Origin: an uncultured Clostridia bacterium
GTDB taxonomy: Bacteria; Bacillota; Clostridia; Christensenellales; UBA3700
Assembly: GCA_947176115.1 (NCBI GenBank)
Contig: CAMWPK010000073.1
Span: 1-7,603, forward strand
Direction: 5' to 3'
DNA: 7,603 nucleotides
Shown: piece after piece, positions 6,051 through 7,603 of the stretch
How the letters are laid out: every line of letters begins with the position of its first letter
Position numbering within the stretch: the stretch's first letter is position 1
Made by a program: the position numbers and the translations under genes
Notes under the pieces: generated by a model
The model's input: the letters and a program-made list of their open reading frames with translations, nothing else
Databases searched by the model: none
Told to the model about the DNA's origin: nothing

Positions 6051-7603
6051 TTATTCTATGCGTTGCCAATATTCCTCAACGTTGGCTCTCGTCAATCCTT
6101 TTATTATCAGATAGTACGCACCGCTGACTAAAAGCGTAGTCACGAGATAGATTGCTCCTACTATATATGGATTGAGATTTGTAAGAACTATTCCATAAGC
6201 CATTGTCGGTCCCATTACAAGAATTCCCGGAATAAAAGCCAAAAACATAGGTATCACGCTTGAAAAGTTATTCTTGATAATTTCTTGTATGTTCTTCCAA
6301 TGCACGTTAGGCTTTTTAAGGTCGCGGTATACGCAAAATCTGTTCACAGCCCAAGCGTAAAGCATATTTGACGCAAAGAATCCCAGAACTTGCACAACGT
6401 TTACCCCGCCGATTAAGGAAAAGGCTATAGTTGACAATACCACGGTTATTGAAGAAAATACAAAGCCTACGAATATTTTGGACCAAATAATCTGTCGCGC
6501 GCTTATCGGCATCGTCTTTGCCATCAAAGCGCCTTCTCCATCTCTGGACACGGCAAGAGTACTGATAGTATTGGAACTTGTCATAAGTTTTATTATCAAC
6601 TCTGATACTGCAAGTCCGATAAAAGTATTATTCATATTAGCTTGCATTCTACCCAAAAAGAATATCAATACCGGTGGCAATATCACCATCATACCGCTTT
6701 GGATTAGCAAATTACTTGATTTGAGTACGCTTGAAAACTCTTTTCTTATAAGAGCTTTTTTGAGAGAAGTTTGCTTGACTTCTCTTTGCTTTTTGGAAGC
6801 TACGGTTGCGCCGTTATTCTCATAGACGCCTTGAGATATGCGCTTGAACTGCCACATAGCAAGTAGCGTTCCCAACACGGCCAATACTGCCACGATACCT
6901 ATAAACGCCATTGCGTAACCAAAGGCTTTGACACCGCCGACCGTCATTGACATAGCAAGTAAATAGGTGTGATAACAATACTTACCCATGGGCGCAATGC
7001 TTGGCAATACATTAGAATAAATATCGCCGATGGACACGCTATCGCCTGCTCCGTCTACCGCTCCGCTTGGAATATGAGAGCCTCCCGCTGAGGGCGTATT
7101 GAGTAGCATAGGAAGATATATTGCTACGTATATTGCGACGACGAAAATTACAGTAAATACCGCTCCCAAAATCGGACGTTTTTTGAAAAACTGTACGATT
7201 TTCATAATAGGATAAGATATGAGCGCTATCACGAGTATAGCCATAGCCGGTAGCAATAACGTCGCCGGCAACATCATTATTAGTATCCCTGCGCTGAAAT
7301 TTCCCAACGTAGCCATTGCAATAATAGCAACGATACATACGGGTATTACCGTCAATACGGAAAAAATCAACTCATAGAGCAATATCGTTATGAACTTTGC
7401 CCAAAAGATCGTCACGGATTTCAACGGCAACGTAAACAAAAATTCGTTGTCTTTGCTAAAATACATTATATTGATATAAGCAAAAAGTCCAAAGAAAAAC
7501 GTCAATAATTGACTTGCAAAAAAGCCTATCGAAAGTACGTTTGCAAGGTATCCAAGTTCTGCCGAGGCTTTTACAAGACCGAAAATGCTGACGAGTGTAA
7601 ATA
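6051..7603 (-). CDS. ABC-2-type transporter permease, N-terminus outside window
   Basis: This is an integral membrane subunit of an ABC transporter; the substrate cannot be told from sequence. The frame stays open to the right edge, giving 516 visible residues; an internal TTG at 7505 is not the true start, because hydrophobic coding sequence continues upstream. Roughly ten to twelve hydrophobic segments are visible, for example near 71-97, 104-130, 145-167, 227-249, 376-400, 450-473 and 479-500. A Gly/Ser-rich loop (168-193) and a basic cytoplasmic stretch (269-294, including LIRKEF) lie between them. DLKKPNVHW (427-435) followed by KNIQEIIKNN resembles a block I associate with the large PF16949-type putative ABC permease family. 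Two copies of an S-[KR]-D-x-E...P-[LI]...W-x-K motif occur at 49-69 and 352-375. An ATPase partner gene would be expected just upstream, outside the window. The role as permease is fairly secure; the exact family is less so. Confidence 0.8.
   Translation of the reverse strand, partial: FTLVSIFGLVKASAELGYLANVLSIGFFASQLLTFFFGLFAYINIMYFSKDNEFLFTLPLKSVTIFWAKFITILLYELIFSVLTVIPVCIVAIIAMATLGNFSAGILIMMLPATLLLPAMAILVIALISYPIMKIVQFFKKRPILGAVFTVIFVVAIYVAIYLPMLLNTPSAGGSHIPSGAVDGAGDSVSIGDIYSNVLPSIAPMGKYCYHTYLLAMSMTVGGVKAFGYAMAFIGIVAVLAVLGTLLAMWQFKRISQGVYENNGATVASKKQREVKQTSLKKALIRKEFSSVLKSSNLLIQSGMMVILPPVLIFFLGRMQANMNNTFIGLAVSELIIKLMTSSNTISTLAVSRDGEGALMAKTMPISARQIIWSKIFVGFVFSSITVVLSTIAFSLIGGVNVVQVLGFFASNMLYAWAVNRFCVYRDLKKPNVHWKNIQEIIKNNFSSVIPMFLAFIPGILVMGPTMAYGIVLTNLNPYIVGAIYLVTTLLVSGAYYLIIKGLTRANVEEYWQRIE

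Noticed and set aside
6051..7505. Permease starting at an internal TTG (7505)
   Set aside because: The frame remains open and hydrophobic for 32 further codons to the window edge, so the gene is simply cut by the window.
1..7603. A new defence, mobile or otherwise undescribed system
   Set aside because: All open space is occupied by recognisable housekeeping or transport genes on one strand with short gaps. There are no repeats, integrase or transposase remnants, toxin-antitoxin-like small genes, or composition breaks that would suggest one.

Overview
The window suggests a low-to-medium GC Gram-positive bacterium, most likely an uncultured member of the Clostridia. A stretch I counted by hand is about 42% GC. 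The gene order yebC ... ruvC-ruvA-ruvB-queA-tgt is a common Firmicutes/Clostridia arrangement, the recognisable promoter elements are sigma-A type, and most genes carry clear Shine-Dalgarno sites. The lineage is inferred from gene order and protein style only, since no database search was possible.

Every supported gene lies on the minus strand, so the window reads from right to left. From 7603 to 6051 is a large multispanning ABC-2-type permease whose N-terminus lies beyond the window. Next comes ruvX (5992-5588), with a strong promoter abutting its start codon and a Rho-independent terminator immediately after its stop. An AT-rich gap of about 130 bases (5420-5551) follows. It probably holds the promoter of the next transcription unit, and I see no gene in it.

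The rest is one tightly packed operon: yebC (5419-4679), proA (4660-3419), ruvC (3422-2928), ruvA (2916-2305), ruvB (2305-1250), queA (1250-216) and the first 65 codons of tgt (195 to the left edge). Its junctions are 18 nt, a 4-nt ATGA overlap, 11 nt, a 1-nt TAATG overlap, another 1-nt TAATG overlap, and 20 nt. This packing suggests co-transcription and, at several junctions, translational coupling.

Functionally the operon combines Holliday-junction processing (RuvA and RuvB branch migration, RuvC resolution), two successive-acting queuosine tRNA-modification enzymes (Tgt inserts the base, QueA builds the cyclopentenediol ring precursor), a YebC-family translation factor, and the proline-biosynthesis enzyme ProA. 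ProA is the unexpected member, inserted between yebC and ruvC.

The window is mostly ordinary housekeeping DNA, and I see no mobile element, CRISPR array, RNA gene or new defence-like system. The points most worth a second look are the apparently leaderless ruvX promoter, the placement and divergent loop residues of proA, and the internal duplication in the permease.
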